Program-made: the position numbers and the translations under genes | Notes under the pieces: model-generated | Told to the model about the DNA's origin: nothing | Databases searched by the model: none | Seen by the model: only the letters and a program-made list of their open reading frames with translations | Shown here: piece after piece, positions 49,161 to 56,557 of the stretch | Layout of the letters: each line of letters opens with the position of its first letter | Position numbering within the stretch: the stretch's first letter is position 1 | Source of the DNA: Streptosporangium pseudovulgare | Lineage (GTDB): Bacteria > Actinomycetota > Actinomycetes > Streptosporangiales > Streptosporangiaceae | Assembly (NCBI RefSeq): GCF_014648055.1 | Contig: NZ_BMQJ01000001.1 | Coordinates: 434,001-498,000, forward strand | Reading direction: 5' to 3' | DNA length: 64,000 bases

Positions 49161-50771
49161 TCAGCCTTCCATGGCGATCCGGCGGGCCAGCCCGAGGGGC
49201 AGACCGCCGGAGCCGGCCAGCGCGTCGTGGAAGGAACGCAGGTCGCCACGGCCCGCGGCGAGGTAGTCGGCGCGGATGCGGTCGATCTCCAGGGCGCCGG
49301 TGAGATACGACGGGGCCTGGGTGGGCCAGGCGCAGTAGCGGTTGACCTCACCCTTGGCCGTGCCCGGGGTCAGCGAGGTCCTCTCCGTCATGAAGGTCTC
49401 GGCCTCCTCGACGGTCATCTCGCCGCAGTGCAGGGAGACGTCCACGACGATGCGGGCCGCCCGGAAGAGGCGGAACTCCAGGTGGGCGAGCTCCTGGGCG
49501 GGGGTGGTGAAGTATCCCTCCTCCCGCATGACCTTCTCCACGTACAGGGCCCAGCCCTCGGTGAAGTACGGCGTGCGGAACAGCCTGCGGGCCCGGCGCG
49601 GGTTGCCCGCCATCCAGGACAGGTGCCAGTGGTGGCCGGGGTATGCCTCGTGGACGGCGATGGAGGGCATCTGCGCCCTGGCGTTGGTGCGCAGCCGCTG
49701 GCGCACCTGCTCGTCGGTGAACGAGTCGGGGGTGAACGGCACGAAGAAGTGCCCGAGCCGGGAGGTGGACAGCGGCGGGGGCATCATGTAGGAGGCGACG
49801 GCGAGGATGGGCCGCTGGAACTCCGGTGACGGCACCACCCGGCACTCCTCGCCGTCGGCGAAGGTCACCAGGCCGCGCTCGCGCACGAACCTCCTGGCCC
49901 GCTCGGTCTCGGCCTCGTACTCCGCCCGCATGTCCTCAAGGGTCGGCGGGTGGTCGTCCTGGAGAGCCGTGATGGCCGCGTGCCAGTCTCCGGAGCCGCC
50001 GGGCAGCAGCCGGGCGATCTCCCGCATCTCGGCGTCCAGCTCCTCGTACGCCTTCTGCCCCCGGCGCAGCAGCTCGTCGGCGCCGTAGCCGAGCATCTCC
50101 CGGTCGCGCAGCAGCGTGGAGTACAGTTCCTCGCCCATCCGCCAGGTCCCGGTGGCCCGGAAACCCTCCAGGAAGACGGCCAGCTCGTCGAAGGCCGCCG
50201 CCGCGGGCTCGGCCGCCGCCGCCAGCCTGGCCCGCAGGGCCTCGTCGGCGACCTGGCCGGGGATCGTCTCGGTGAGCAGGCGCCGGGCGGTCCGCGCCTG
50301 GCCCAGGCCCCGCTCGACCAGCAGGGGACTCGCCAGTTCGGGGTCGAGGTTGGCCCGGCAGGCCGAGAGGACGCCCGGCACCTCGGCGAGCCGGGCGACG
50401 GCGGCCTCGACCAGCTCGGCCTCGGGGGCCAGCCGGTGCATGAACGGGGTGAACATCGAGTTGAAGATCGGCCCCGTGTAGACCGACGGATCGCGCCGCC
50501 AGGCGGGCCAGGACCCCTGGGCCAGCTCGCCGCGCAGCCCGGACATCACCAGCTCGCGGTCGATCCGCTCCTCGAAGTCCCCGCCGGGGACCGCCTGGAG
50601 GCGCTCCAGCCAGCGGCGGGACTCGCGCTCGCGGGCGAGGATGCCCCCCTCCGTGAAGTCGCCGAGGGTCCTGTCACGGCCCTCGGCGCCCATGAGGGCG
50701 GCGAAGATGGGGTTGGCGTCGAGATACCAGTCGATGTAGTCGCCGACCGGGTCCGGGGAGAGCTCCGTCAT
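49161..50771 (-). CDS. DUF885 family (M1-like) metalloprotein
   Basis: The 536-residue protein matches DUF885: MPSIAVHEAYPGHHWHLSWM holds the HExxxGHH metal-binding motif, and FRTPYFTEGWALYVEKVMRE provides the downstream Glu. The N-terminus DPVGDYIDWYLDANPIFAAL is typical. The family is thought to be zinc-dependent peptidases, with weak experimental backing. It precedes the M20 peptidase by 4 bp and is divergent from the GroES-like gene (77 bp). Confidence 0.9.
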   Translation of the reverse strand: MTELSPDPVGDYIDWYLDANPIFAALMGAEGRDRTLGDFTEGGILARERESRRWLERLQAVPGGDFEERIDRELVMSGLRGELAQGSWPAWRRDPSVYTGPIFNSMFTPFMHRLAPEAELVEAAVARLAEVPGVLSACRANLDPELASPLLVERGLGQARTARRLLTETIPGQVADEALRARLAAAAEPAAAAFDELAVFLEGFRATGTWRMGEELYSTLLRDREMLGYGADELLRRGQKAYEELDAEMREIARLLPGGSGDWHAAITALQDDHPPTLEDMRAEYEAETERARRFVRERGLVTFADGEECRVVPSPEFQRPILAVASYMMPPPLSTSRLGHFFVPFTPDSFTDEQVRQRLRTNARAQMPSIAVHEAYPGHHWHLSWMAGNPRRARRLFRTPYFTEGWALYVEKVMREEGYFTTPAQELAHLEFRLFRAARIVVDVSLHCGEMTVEEAETFMTERTSLTPGTAKGEVNRYCAWPTQAPSYLTGALEIDRIRADYLAAGRGDLRSFHDALAGSGGLPLGLARRIAMEG

Positions 50772-50848
50772 GCTCCGTGAGCCTACTGCCGCGGGCCGGC
50801 TCCGGGCTTCGACGGGTGCCGCCCCGCCCGTCCCATAAGCTTCGTGGT

Positions 50849-51169
50849 GTGGGTGACCCGAAGTTCGAGATCCAGATGCTCCACGACCGCGTCATGGTGA
50901 AGGTGGAGCCGGAGTCAGAGGAACGGCGCAGCACGGCGGGGATCGTCATCCCGGCGACGGTGAAGATGGCCAACCGGCTCGTCTGGGGCCAGGTCTGCGG
51001 CGCGGGCGCGAACGTCCGCGCGGTCAAGGTCGGGGACAAGGTCCTGTTCAACCCCGAGGACCAGTACGAGGTCGAGGTGCACGGCCAGATCTACCTCGTC
51101 CTGCGCGAGCGCGACCTGCACGCCATCGCCACCCAGCAGACCGACAACGGCACCGGCCTGTACCTCTGA
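50849..51169 (+). CDS. GroES-like (10-kDa chaperonin fold) protein
   Basis: The 106-residue protein resembles co-chaperonin GroES: IQMLHDRVMVKVEPESEERR, then STAGIVIPATVKMANRLVWG and VKVGDKVLFNPEDQYEVEVH. The mobile-loop region is shortened compared with GroES, so it may be a paralogue not working with GroEL. GTG 50849 (GDPKFEIQ) is chosen; a CATAAG box about 10 nt upstream would make the mRNA leaderless. There is no groEL adjacent. Confidence 0.85.
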   Translation: MGDPKFEIQMLHDRVMVKVEPESEERRSTAGIVIPATVKMANRLVWGQVCGAGANVRAVKVGDKVLFNPEDQYEVEVHGQIYLVLRERDLHAIATQQTDNGTGLYL

Positions 51170-51405
51170 CGCGCCCCGCCGGCGCCGGCCCGATCCCGCC
51201 GGCGCCGCTGAGCGCCCTCGCCCCTTTCCTCCCGGCGCGTGCGCGAATCGGCAAGGAACCGTGCGCGGGACGTCAATGACGGCCGCCGTCCGCCTCATTG
51301 CCGTGATTTCCGGCCGCCGGAAATCCGACCGGGGCCGGACCGGTCCGCCTCAGCCCTCACCGGCCCCGCGGTCCGCCCGCCGAACCGGAGAAGGGGAGGA
51401 CACCC
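51170..51405 (+). promoter_or_regulatory. Upstream region of the micro-ORF array
   Basis: GCCGGCGCCGGC-type inverted repeats at 51178-51210 may terminate the GroES-like gene. A perfect 9-bp stem, GATTTCCGG/CCGGAAATC with a 3-nt loop, lies at 51305-51325. The promoter of the micro-ORF array should lie here, but no clear -35/-10 pair was found. Confidence 0.35.
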
Positions 51406-51438
51406 GTGCGCATCCGCCGCGACATCATCTGGCAGTGA
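51406..51438 (+). CDS. Micro-ORF 1 of a tandem array: MRIRRDIIWQ
   Basis: The ORF reads GTG CGC ATC CGC CGC GAC ATC ATC TGG..., ends with CAG and TGA, and has AAGGGGAGGA 6 nt upstream. It is the first of four near-identical decapeptides in the same direction before an MFS exporter gene. The peptide function is unknown; see the finding on the array. Confidence 0.72.
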   Translation: MRIRRDIIWQ

Positions 51439-51508
51439 CCCGCCCGTGGCCGCCTCCCGCCGCGAGAGGCATGAGAACCCCGCACCCGCTCCGAGAAGGG
51501 AGGGGGCC

Positions 51509-51541
51509 ATGCGCGTCCGCCACGACCTCATCTGGACCTGA
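51509..51541 (+). CDS. Micro-ORF 2 of a tandem array: MRVRHDLIWT
   Basis: An ATG start follows AAGGGAGGGGGCC. This is the most diverged copy (Val3, His5, Leu7, Thr10), but all changes at hydrophobic positions are conservative. Spacing from micro-ORF 1 is 103 bp start to start, and the spacer shows no similarity to the other spacers beyond the ribosome site. Confidence 0.72.
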   Translation: MRVRHDLIWT

Positions 51542-51599
51542 CCCGCGCGTGCCTTCCGAGGCCCGGCGCGTCCCCCCGATCCGGAAGGAGAGGTGCTCC

Positions 51600-51632
51600 G
51601 TGCGCATCCGCCGCGACATCGTCTGGACCTGA
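51600..51632 (+). CDS. Micro-ORF 3 of a tandem array: MRIRRDIVWT
   Basis: A GTG start follows GGAAGGAGAGGTGCTCC. It differs from copy 1 only at Ile8 to Val and Gln10 to Thr. A longer open frame in the same phase reaches back to 51261, but it runs through unrelated Pro/Arg-rich sequence and the internal start has its own ribosome site. Confidence 0.72.
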   Translation: MRIRRDIVWT

Positions 51633-51680
51633 CCCACGGCCCCGCCCCTTCCGCCCGGCACGAGAGAAAGGCCGACGCCC

Positions 51681-51713
51681 ATGCGCATTCGCCGTGACGT
51701 CATCTGGAACTGA
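51681..51713 (+). CDS. Micro-ORF 4 of a tandem array: MRIRRDVIWN
   Basis: An ATG start follows GAGAGAAAGG at a longer distance (10-11 nt). Ile3 is ATT and Arg5 is CGT instead of ATC and CGC in copy 1, synonymous changes; Ile7 is Val and residue 10 Asn. It is the last copy before the two hairpins and the exporter gene. Confidence 0.72.
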   Translation: MRIRRDVIWN

Positions 51714-51746
51714 TCCGCGCGTGATCGTCCACGCGTCGTGATCACG

Positions 51747-51821
51747 GGCGGACCACGCCGCCGTCGGTGACGTGGTCCGCCGTACGAGGGGCCGGCGACA
51801 CACCCTCCTGTCACCGGCCCC
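51747..51821 (+). promoter_or_regulatory. Two hairpins between the micro-ORF array and the MFS gene
   Basis: Hairpin A: GGCGGACCACG (51747-51757) pairs perfectly with CGTGGTCCGCC (51771-51781). Hairpin B: GGGGCCGG (51788-51795) pairs with CCGGCCCC (51814-51821), with a further GACA/TGTC pairing inside. They lie in the leader of the exporter gene and could act as terminator/attenuator structures. The exporter's Shine-Dalgarno (GAGGAGA) is outside both. Confidence 0.6.
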
Positions 51822-51844
51822 TTCACGAACCGACGAGGAGAACG

Positions 51845-53101
51845 ATGAGCGAGGCCGCCCGCCCGGCGACGTACCGGGCGGTCTTCGGCGTGGCGGAGTT
51901 CCGCGCGTTGTGGCTGACCGCGGTGCTGTCACGCGCCGGAACCCAGATCGCCCGGGTCGCCCTGGCGGTGCTCGCCTACCAGCGGACCGGATCGCCGGCC
52001 GTCACCGCGCTGGTCTACGCGCTGACCCTGCTGCCGGCCGTCATCGGCGGGTCCGTCCTGGGCGGGCTGGCCGACCGCTACCCGCGCCGCACGCTGCTGG
52101 CCGTCTGCGCCCTCTCCCGGGCGGCGCTCGTCGCGCTGATCGCCGTCCCCGGGATACCGCTGACGGTCCTGTGCGCCCTGGTGTTCCTCGTCCAGCTGAT
52201 CGACTCGCCCGCGCGGACCGCGCAGATGGCGATGACCCCCGACATCCTGACCGGTGAGGCCTACTCCCTCGGCGTGGCGGCCCTCACCCTCACCAACCAG
52301 CTCATCGCCCTCGTCGCGTTCGCCGCCGGGGGCGTCCTGGTGGCGGCCCTCGGGCCGGGCGGCTCCCTGCTCGTCAACGCCGCCGCCTTCGCGCTGATGG
52401 CGCCGGTCGCCCGGTGGGGGCTGCGCCACCGGCCGGCGGCCCGGCCCGCCCGGCCCGGTGGGAGGCGGCGGTCTCGTGACCCGGAGGGCGGGGCCCGGGC
52501 GATCCTCGCCAGTCCCCCGCTGCGGAGCCTGCTCGCGCTGGCGCTGCTCGCCGGCTTCCACGTCGTGCCCGAGTCCCTGGCCGCGCCGTACGCCGCCGAG
52601 CTGGGGCTGGGCAGCCGGGAGGTGGGGCTGCTGATGGCCTCGATCCCGCTGGGCACCGTCGCGGGGGTCTTCCTGTTCACCCGGTTCGTCCCCCTGCCCG
52701 CGCGGCTCGCGTCGCTGGGGCCGCTCGCCGTGGCCGCCGGCCTCCCGCTGGTCCTGTCCGCGCTGCTCCCCGGCCTGGTGCCGGCGCTGGCGCTGTGGGC
52801 GCTCAGCGGGCTGCTCAGCGCCTACCAGGTGACGGCCAACACCGAGTTCACCAGGCTCGCCCCGCCCGAGCGGCGCGGCCGGCTGCTCGGGCTGGCCGGC
52901 TCGGCCCTCATCGGCGCGCAGGGGGTGGGCATGATCCTCGGCGGGGTCCTCGCCGGCCACCTCGGCGTCTCCCGGACGCTCGCGGTCGCGGGCGCGGGGG
53001 GCTGCCTCGCCGGTCTGCTCGCCGCGGCGGGCTGGCGGCGGGCCCGCCGTGCCCCGGAGGTTCACGCCGCGGCTCCGAGCGGGGCCGCGGCCTCCGGATG
53101 A
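51845..53101 (+). CDS. MFS transporter (DHA3-like, MefA/EntS group)
   Basis: The 418-residue membrane protein has about twelve helices. Motif A-like GGLADRYPRRTLL sits between helices 2 and 3, and LVQLIDSPARTAQMAMTPDIL is typical for the MFS_3/DHA3 group that includes EntS and the macrolide exporter Mef. A polar Arg/Pro-rich loop separates the halves (about 195-220). Start ATG 51845 follows GACGAGGAGAACG. The substrate is unknown. The four micro-ORFs and two hairpins upstream are probably in its mRNA and may control it. Confidence 0.9.
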   Translation: MSEAARPATYRAVFGVAEFRALWLTAVLSRAGTQIARVALAVLAYQRTGSPAVTALVYALTLLPAVIGGSVLGGLADRYPRRTLLAVCALSRAALVALIAVPGIPLTVLCALVFLVQLIDSPARTAQMAMTPDILTGEAYSLGVAALTLTNQLIALVAFAAGGVLVAALGPGGSLLVNAAAFALMAPVARWGLRHRPAARPARPGGRRRSRDPEGGARAILASPPLRSLLALALLAGFHVVPESLAAPYAAELGLGSREVGLLMASIPLGTVAGVFLFTRFVPLPARLASLGPLAVAAGLPLVLSALLPGLVPALALWALSGLLSAYQVTANTEFTRLAPPERRGRLLGLAGSALIGAQGVGMILGGVLAGHLGVSRTLAVAGAGGCLAGLLAAAGWRRARRAPEVHAAAPSGAAASG

Positions 53102-53203
53102 GACCGCCGTACGGCCGGCGGCGCGGGGACGGCCCGCGACGCGGAGACGGCCCGCCGGGCGGCGAGGCGCGCTCGGCGGTCCGGAGGGGGCCGGGACGGT
53201 GGG

Positions 53204-54196
53204 TCAGGGGCGGGTGTAGCTGAGGTAGACCTTGGCCTTCCAGTCGGCGGCGGGGATGTCGGCCAGCACCCGTGTGCTCTTCCCGGTGAGGTCGGCGACG
53301 ACGGCCCGGTAGGCGGCGCCGGACGGGACGACGGCGATGATGTGCTTGTCGTCCCACCAGCCCAGCAGGGCCTGGGCGCGGATGCTCACCTTGGCCGACA
53401 GTGCGCCCGTGGTGCGGTTCCAGACGCAGACGGGCTCGGTGTGGGTCAGCGGGCACCAGGTCAGGAAGGCGCTCCCGGAGGGCGAGAAGGCGTCCTCGCC
53501 CCCGGCGGGCGCGCCCGTCTTGGCGAAGGTGCGCCGGACGCGGCCGTCGAGGCCGTAGAAGCGGGTGCCGCCCTGGTACTCGGTCACCACCTCCGTGCCG
53601 CCGGGTCCCCAGCGGAACCTGGCGGCCCTGTCCGCCCCCGGCACGGTCACCGCCCGCGTGGTCCTCGTGGCGGCGTCGACGACCGCGAACCCGATGGTGT
53701 CCCAGCTCGTGCCGTTCTTCCGCTGGACGGTCAGCACCGCCTTGGCGCCGTCGCGCGACCAGTGGGCGAACTTGGCGATGAGCGGCCTGGCGACGGTCTG
53801 GACCTTCGAGCCGGTGTTCGCGGTCAGGTCGGCGAGGAGCACCGAGTCGTGGTCGTTGACGTAGGTGGTGGGCACCGCGACGGCTCTGCGTCCCTTCGGC
53901 GCGACCGTGATCTCCTGGTAGCCGGTCTGCTTGGCGAACCGGCCGTCGCGGCGGAGGTAGGCGACGTTGCCGAGGGTGTAGGAGGTCACCTTGACCGGGT
54001 CGGCCGTCTTCTCGTGGACGGTCACGCCCGTCCCGGTCAGCTTGACGTCGACCACCACCGCCGCGGCCGGCGCCGCGTGCGCGGCGGGCGCGAGGGCGGC
54101 GACCGGCGCCGCGGCGGCGGCCACGGCGGCGGCGCGGCGGACCGTCCGGCGGGCCGTTCGGCGGATCGTTCGGCGGAGACCAGCGATCATGGGCAC
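53204..54196 (-). CDS. Secreted beta-propeller-like protein
   Basis: The 330-residue protein has a long Arg-rich n-region and an Ala-rich signal peptide (cleavage likely after AHAAP, about residue 42), followed by repeated strand-rich segments such as AKFAHWSRDGAKAVLTVQ, RFRWGPGGTEVVTEY and DAFSPSGSAFLTWCP, as in WD40/TolB-like propellers. There is no catalytic motif. Two Cys (TWCPL, PVCVW) could form a disulfide. The GTG at 54196 or the ATG two codons later is the start. It ends the region after the MFS gene, on the opposite strand. Confidence 0.7.
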   Translation of the reverse strand: MPMIAGLRRTIRRTARRTVRRAAAVAAAAAPVAALAPAAHAAPAAAVVVDVKLTGTGVTVHEKTADPVKVTSYTLGNVAYLRRDGRFAKQTGYQEITVAPKGRRAVAVPTTYVNDHDSVLLADLTANTGSKVQTVARPLIAKFAHWSRDGAKAVLTVQRKNGTSWDTIGFAVVDAATRTTRAVTVPGADRAARFRWGPGGTEVVTEYQGGTRFYGLDGRVRRTFAKTGAPAGGEDAFSPSGSAFLTWCPLTHTEPVCVWNRTTGALSAKVSIRAQALLGWWDDKHIIAVVPSGAAYRAVVADLTGKSTRVLADIPAADWKAKVYLSYTRP

Positions 54197-54283
54197 GGCC
54201 GCAGCCTAAGCCGGATACACCTCATACTTCGTGATCTATAACGGATCGGTTGGCGTGACAAGGGTCCCGGGCGCGGCCCGCCC

Positions 54284-55078
54284 TCAGGGCAGGATCGCGT
54301 CGACGTAGCCGCCGTCCACCCTGAGGGCGCCGCCGGTGGTCGCGGACGCCTGGGGGGAGCTGAGGTAGACGACCATGTTGGCGATCTCCTCGGGCTCGAT
54401 GAGCCGCCGCAGGAGCGACTGCGGGCGGTGCAGGCGCATGAACTCGCGCTGCGCCTCCTCCCAGGGCAGGCTCCGGTCCACCAGTTCGTAGACGAAGTCC
54501 TCCACTCCCCCGGTGTGGGTCGGCCCGACGATCACGGAGTTCACGGTGACGCCGGTTCCGGCGGCGGCCTTGGCGAACCCGCGGGACACGGCCAGCAGGG
54601 AGGTCTTCGACATGCCGTACTGGATCATCTCCGCCGGGATGACGACGGCGGAGTCGCTGGCGATGTTCTGCACCCTCCCCCAGCCCCGCTCCATCATCCC
54701 GGGCAGGTAGTGGCGGGTCAGCCGTACGGCGCTGAGGACGTTCACGTCGAAGTAGGCGCGCCACTCGGCGTCGGTGATCTCCAGGGGCGGGCGGGAGCCG
54801 TAGATGCCGAGGTTGTTGACGAGGATGTCGGCGTGGGGGACCTCGTCGGCCAGCGTGGCCGCGCCGTCCTCGGTGGCGAGGTCCCCGACGACCGTGACGA
54901 TCTCGGCGTCCGGCGCCGTACCGCGCAGCCGCCCGGCCGCGTCCTCCAGGGAGGAGGCGCCGCGTCCGGTGAGGACGACCCGCGCGCCGGCCTGGGCCAG
55001 GCCGGTGGCGATGGCGTGACCGATGCCCTGGGAGGAGCCGGTGACGACCGCGGTCCTGTCGGTGAGGTCGATGCGCAA
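54284..55078 (-). CDS. SDR family oxidoreductase
   Basis: The 264-residue classical SDR has the cofactor motif AVVTGSSQGIGHAIATGLAQ, NNLGIYGSRP (NNAG-like), catalytic Ser in NIASDSAVV, the Tyr/Lys pair in MIQYGMSKTSLLAVSRGFAK, and GGALRVDGGYVDAILP at the end. Substrate unknown. The best start is TTG 55078 with GAAGGGAAGGCGG upstream at a slightly long distance. It probably stands alone. Confidence 0.93.
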   Translation of the reverse strand: MRIDLTDRTAVVTGSSQGIGHAIATGLAQAGARVVLTGRGASSLEDAAGRLRGTAPDAEIVTVVGDLATEDGAATLADEVPHADILVNNLGIYGSRPPLEITDAEWRAYFDVNVLSAVRLTRHYLPGMMERGWGRVQNIASDSAVVIPAEMIQYGMSKTSLLAVSRGFAKAAAGTGVTVNSVIVGPTHTGGVEDFVYELVDRSLPWEEAQREFMRLHRPQSLLRRLIEPEEIANMVVYLSSPQASATTGGALRVDGGYVDAILP

Positions 55079-55241
55079 CTGTGCCGCCTTCCCTTCACTC
55101 TCGTACGGCGAGGCGGGGACGGCCGTGCCGGCCCGTCCCCGCCTCGTTCGGGTGTCGTTCCCACGCCGTCCGGAAGACCGGTGCCCGGCGGCCGGGCGGA
55201 CCGGTCGCCGGGCACCGCCCCGGACGGCAGAGGCCGCCCGG

Positions 55242-55769
55242 TCAGAAGTAACCGATGCCCTTGATGACCGCCGGGGTCTCGCCGAGGTTCTTGACCTTGA
55301 AGCGCAGGCAGGACTGGGCGAGGTGGGCCCGGGGGGTCGCCTGGGCGTCCCGGGCGGCCGTCCGGGAGGCGCCCTGGGTGTCCGTCTGGGTGGCGCCGCG
55401 GGTGTCCGTCTGGGCGGGGCCGCTCTGGGCGGCGTCGTCCTGGTCCGTACGGCCCAGGTTCCGGACGGCGCGCCGGGAGAGGGTCGCGGCGACCCGGGGC
55501 GCGTGGTCGTTGGGGGCGATCTCCACCTTTCCGATGGAACGGCCCCGGCAGTTGGCGACCCGCACCTCGGTGGGCACGTTGTTGTTCTCCAGCTTGACCA
55601 GCACGTTGCCGCGGTAGGCGGCCGTGGGCACGAGCTCGGGTGTGAGCATCACCTCCTGGCCGGGCATGACCCTGGCGCGCAGGTTGACCGAGTCGGCGTG
55701 GGCCGCGGTACCGGTCACCGCGACGATTCCGGCCGCCGCCAGGGCGATCATCGAAGACAGGGCACGCAT
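55242..55769 (-). CDS. Small secreted protein of unknown function
   Basis: The 175-residue protein has a clear signal peptide (MRALSSMIALAAAGIVAVTG, cleavage near TAAHA-DS, residue 25). The mature part has strand-like segments (VLVKLENNNVPTEVRVANCR) and two Cys that may pair (VANCRG, QSCLRF). A Gln/Asp/Thr-rich insert with repeated QTDTRGA/QTDTQGA units (about residues 115-135) interrupts it. AAGGAGAGTGAC precedes the ATG. Function unknown. Confidence 0.7.
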   Translation of the reverse strand: MRALSSMIALAAAGIVAVTGTAAHADSVNLRARVMPGQEVMLTPELVPTAAYRGNVLVKLENNNVPTEVRVANCRGRSIGKVEIAPNDHAPRVAATLSRRAVRNLGRTDQDDAAQSGPAQTDTRGATQTDTQGASRTAARDAQATPRAHLAQSCLRFKVKNLGETPAVIKGIGYF

Positions 55770-55944
55770 CGAGTGTCACTCTCCTTTGTGTCCTTGGGGA
55801 TCAGACTCAGAGAGACTACGGAGTGTGACGTATCGGAATCTCTATGTGACCGTCGGCTCGGGGTAAAGGCTGCTCGGGGATTCACCGGCGGGCCGTGCCC
55901 CGCGCCGGGTCCCGTCCGCCGCGGGCCGTACCCGGGCGGCGGGT

Positions 55945-56469
55945 TCAGCGGTCGAGGAGACGGCGGGCCTCCTCGACCAGGTCGATGTCCAGGGTCAGCT
56001 TGAGGCCGTAGTAGACGATGGCGGCGGCGGCGACGGCTGCGGCCAGGACGACGAGGATCCTGACCGTCCAGCCCCGGCGGCCGAGCCAGGCGGTCCACGC
56101 GGCGAGGGTCCGCCTGCCGAACTCCAGCAGCCGGCGGGCCCAGTGGAACTCGGTGGCCAGGACGGCGAGGCCGGCGAAGACCACCAGCCAGCCGGGGCCG
56201 GGGAACGGGACCATGATGAGGCCGCCGATGACCAGCACGGCGCCGATGACGCCGATGACGAACTTCAGGGTGAGGTGACCGGTGCGGGTGGACCGGATGC
56301 CGTCGAGCCACCCCTGGAGGCCGCGGCGGCGGACCGTCGCGTCCCCGCCGGGGCCGGGGTCCTCGCCCCCGGCCCCGGACGGGCCGCCGGTCTCGTCGCG
56401 GAGGTCCGCGGCCCTCGTCTGGCGGGCGGTCTCGCCCCGGGCGTCGGGCGTTCCACCGGAGATCGTCAC
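55945..56469 (-). CDS. TIGR02611 family membrane protein (PGPGW motif)
   Basis: The 174-residue protein has a charged 60-residue N-terminus, two tight hydrophobic helices with the family motif MVPFPGPGWLVVFAGLAVLA, then ATEFHWARRLLEFGRR, and a third helix near the C-terminus (TVRILVVLAAAVAAAAIVYY). The function of this actinobacterial family is unknown. It is a single gene between secreted-protein genes. Confidence 0.9.
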   Translation of the reverse strand: MTISGGTPDARGETARQTRAADLRDETGGPSGAGGEDPGPGGDATVRRRGLQGWLDGIRSTRTGHLTLKFVIGVIGAVLVIGGLIMVPFPGPGWLVVFAGLAVLATEFHWARRLLEFGRRTLAAWTAWLGRRGWTVRILVVLAAAVAAAAIVYYGLKLTLDIDLVEEARRLLDR

Positions 56470-56557
56470 GTACTCCCCCGTACGGTCGGTTTCGCTCCAG
56501 GATAGAGGGAGCGCCTCCGGCCGGTTCCCGCCGTTTTCCGGCCGGAGGCGCGCGGGA

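Noticed and set aside
51239-51541. Longer ORF containing micro-ORF 2 at its end
   Set aside because: Same reasons; only the last ten codons match the repeated peptide.
51261-51632. Longer ORF containing micro-ORF 3 at its end
   Set aside because: The extension is Pro/Arg-rich, crosses micro-ORFs 1 and 2 in another frame and lacks conservation-like features; the internal GTG has its own ribosome site as in the other copies.
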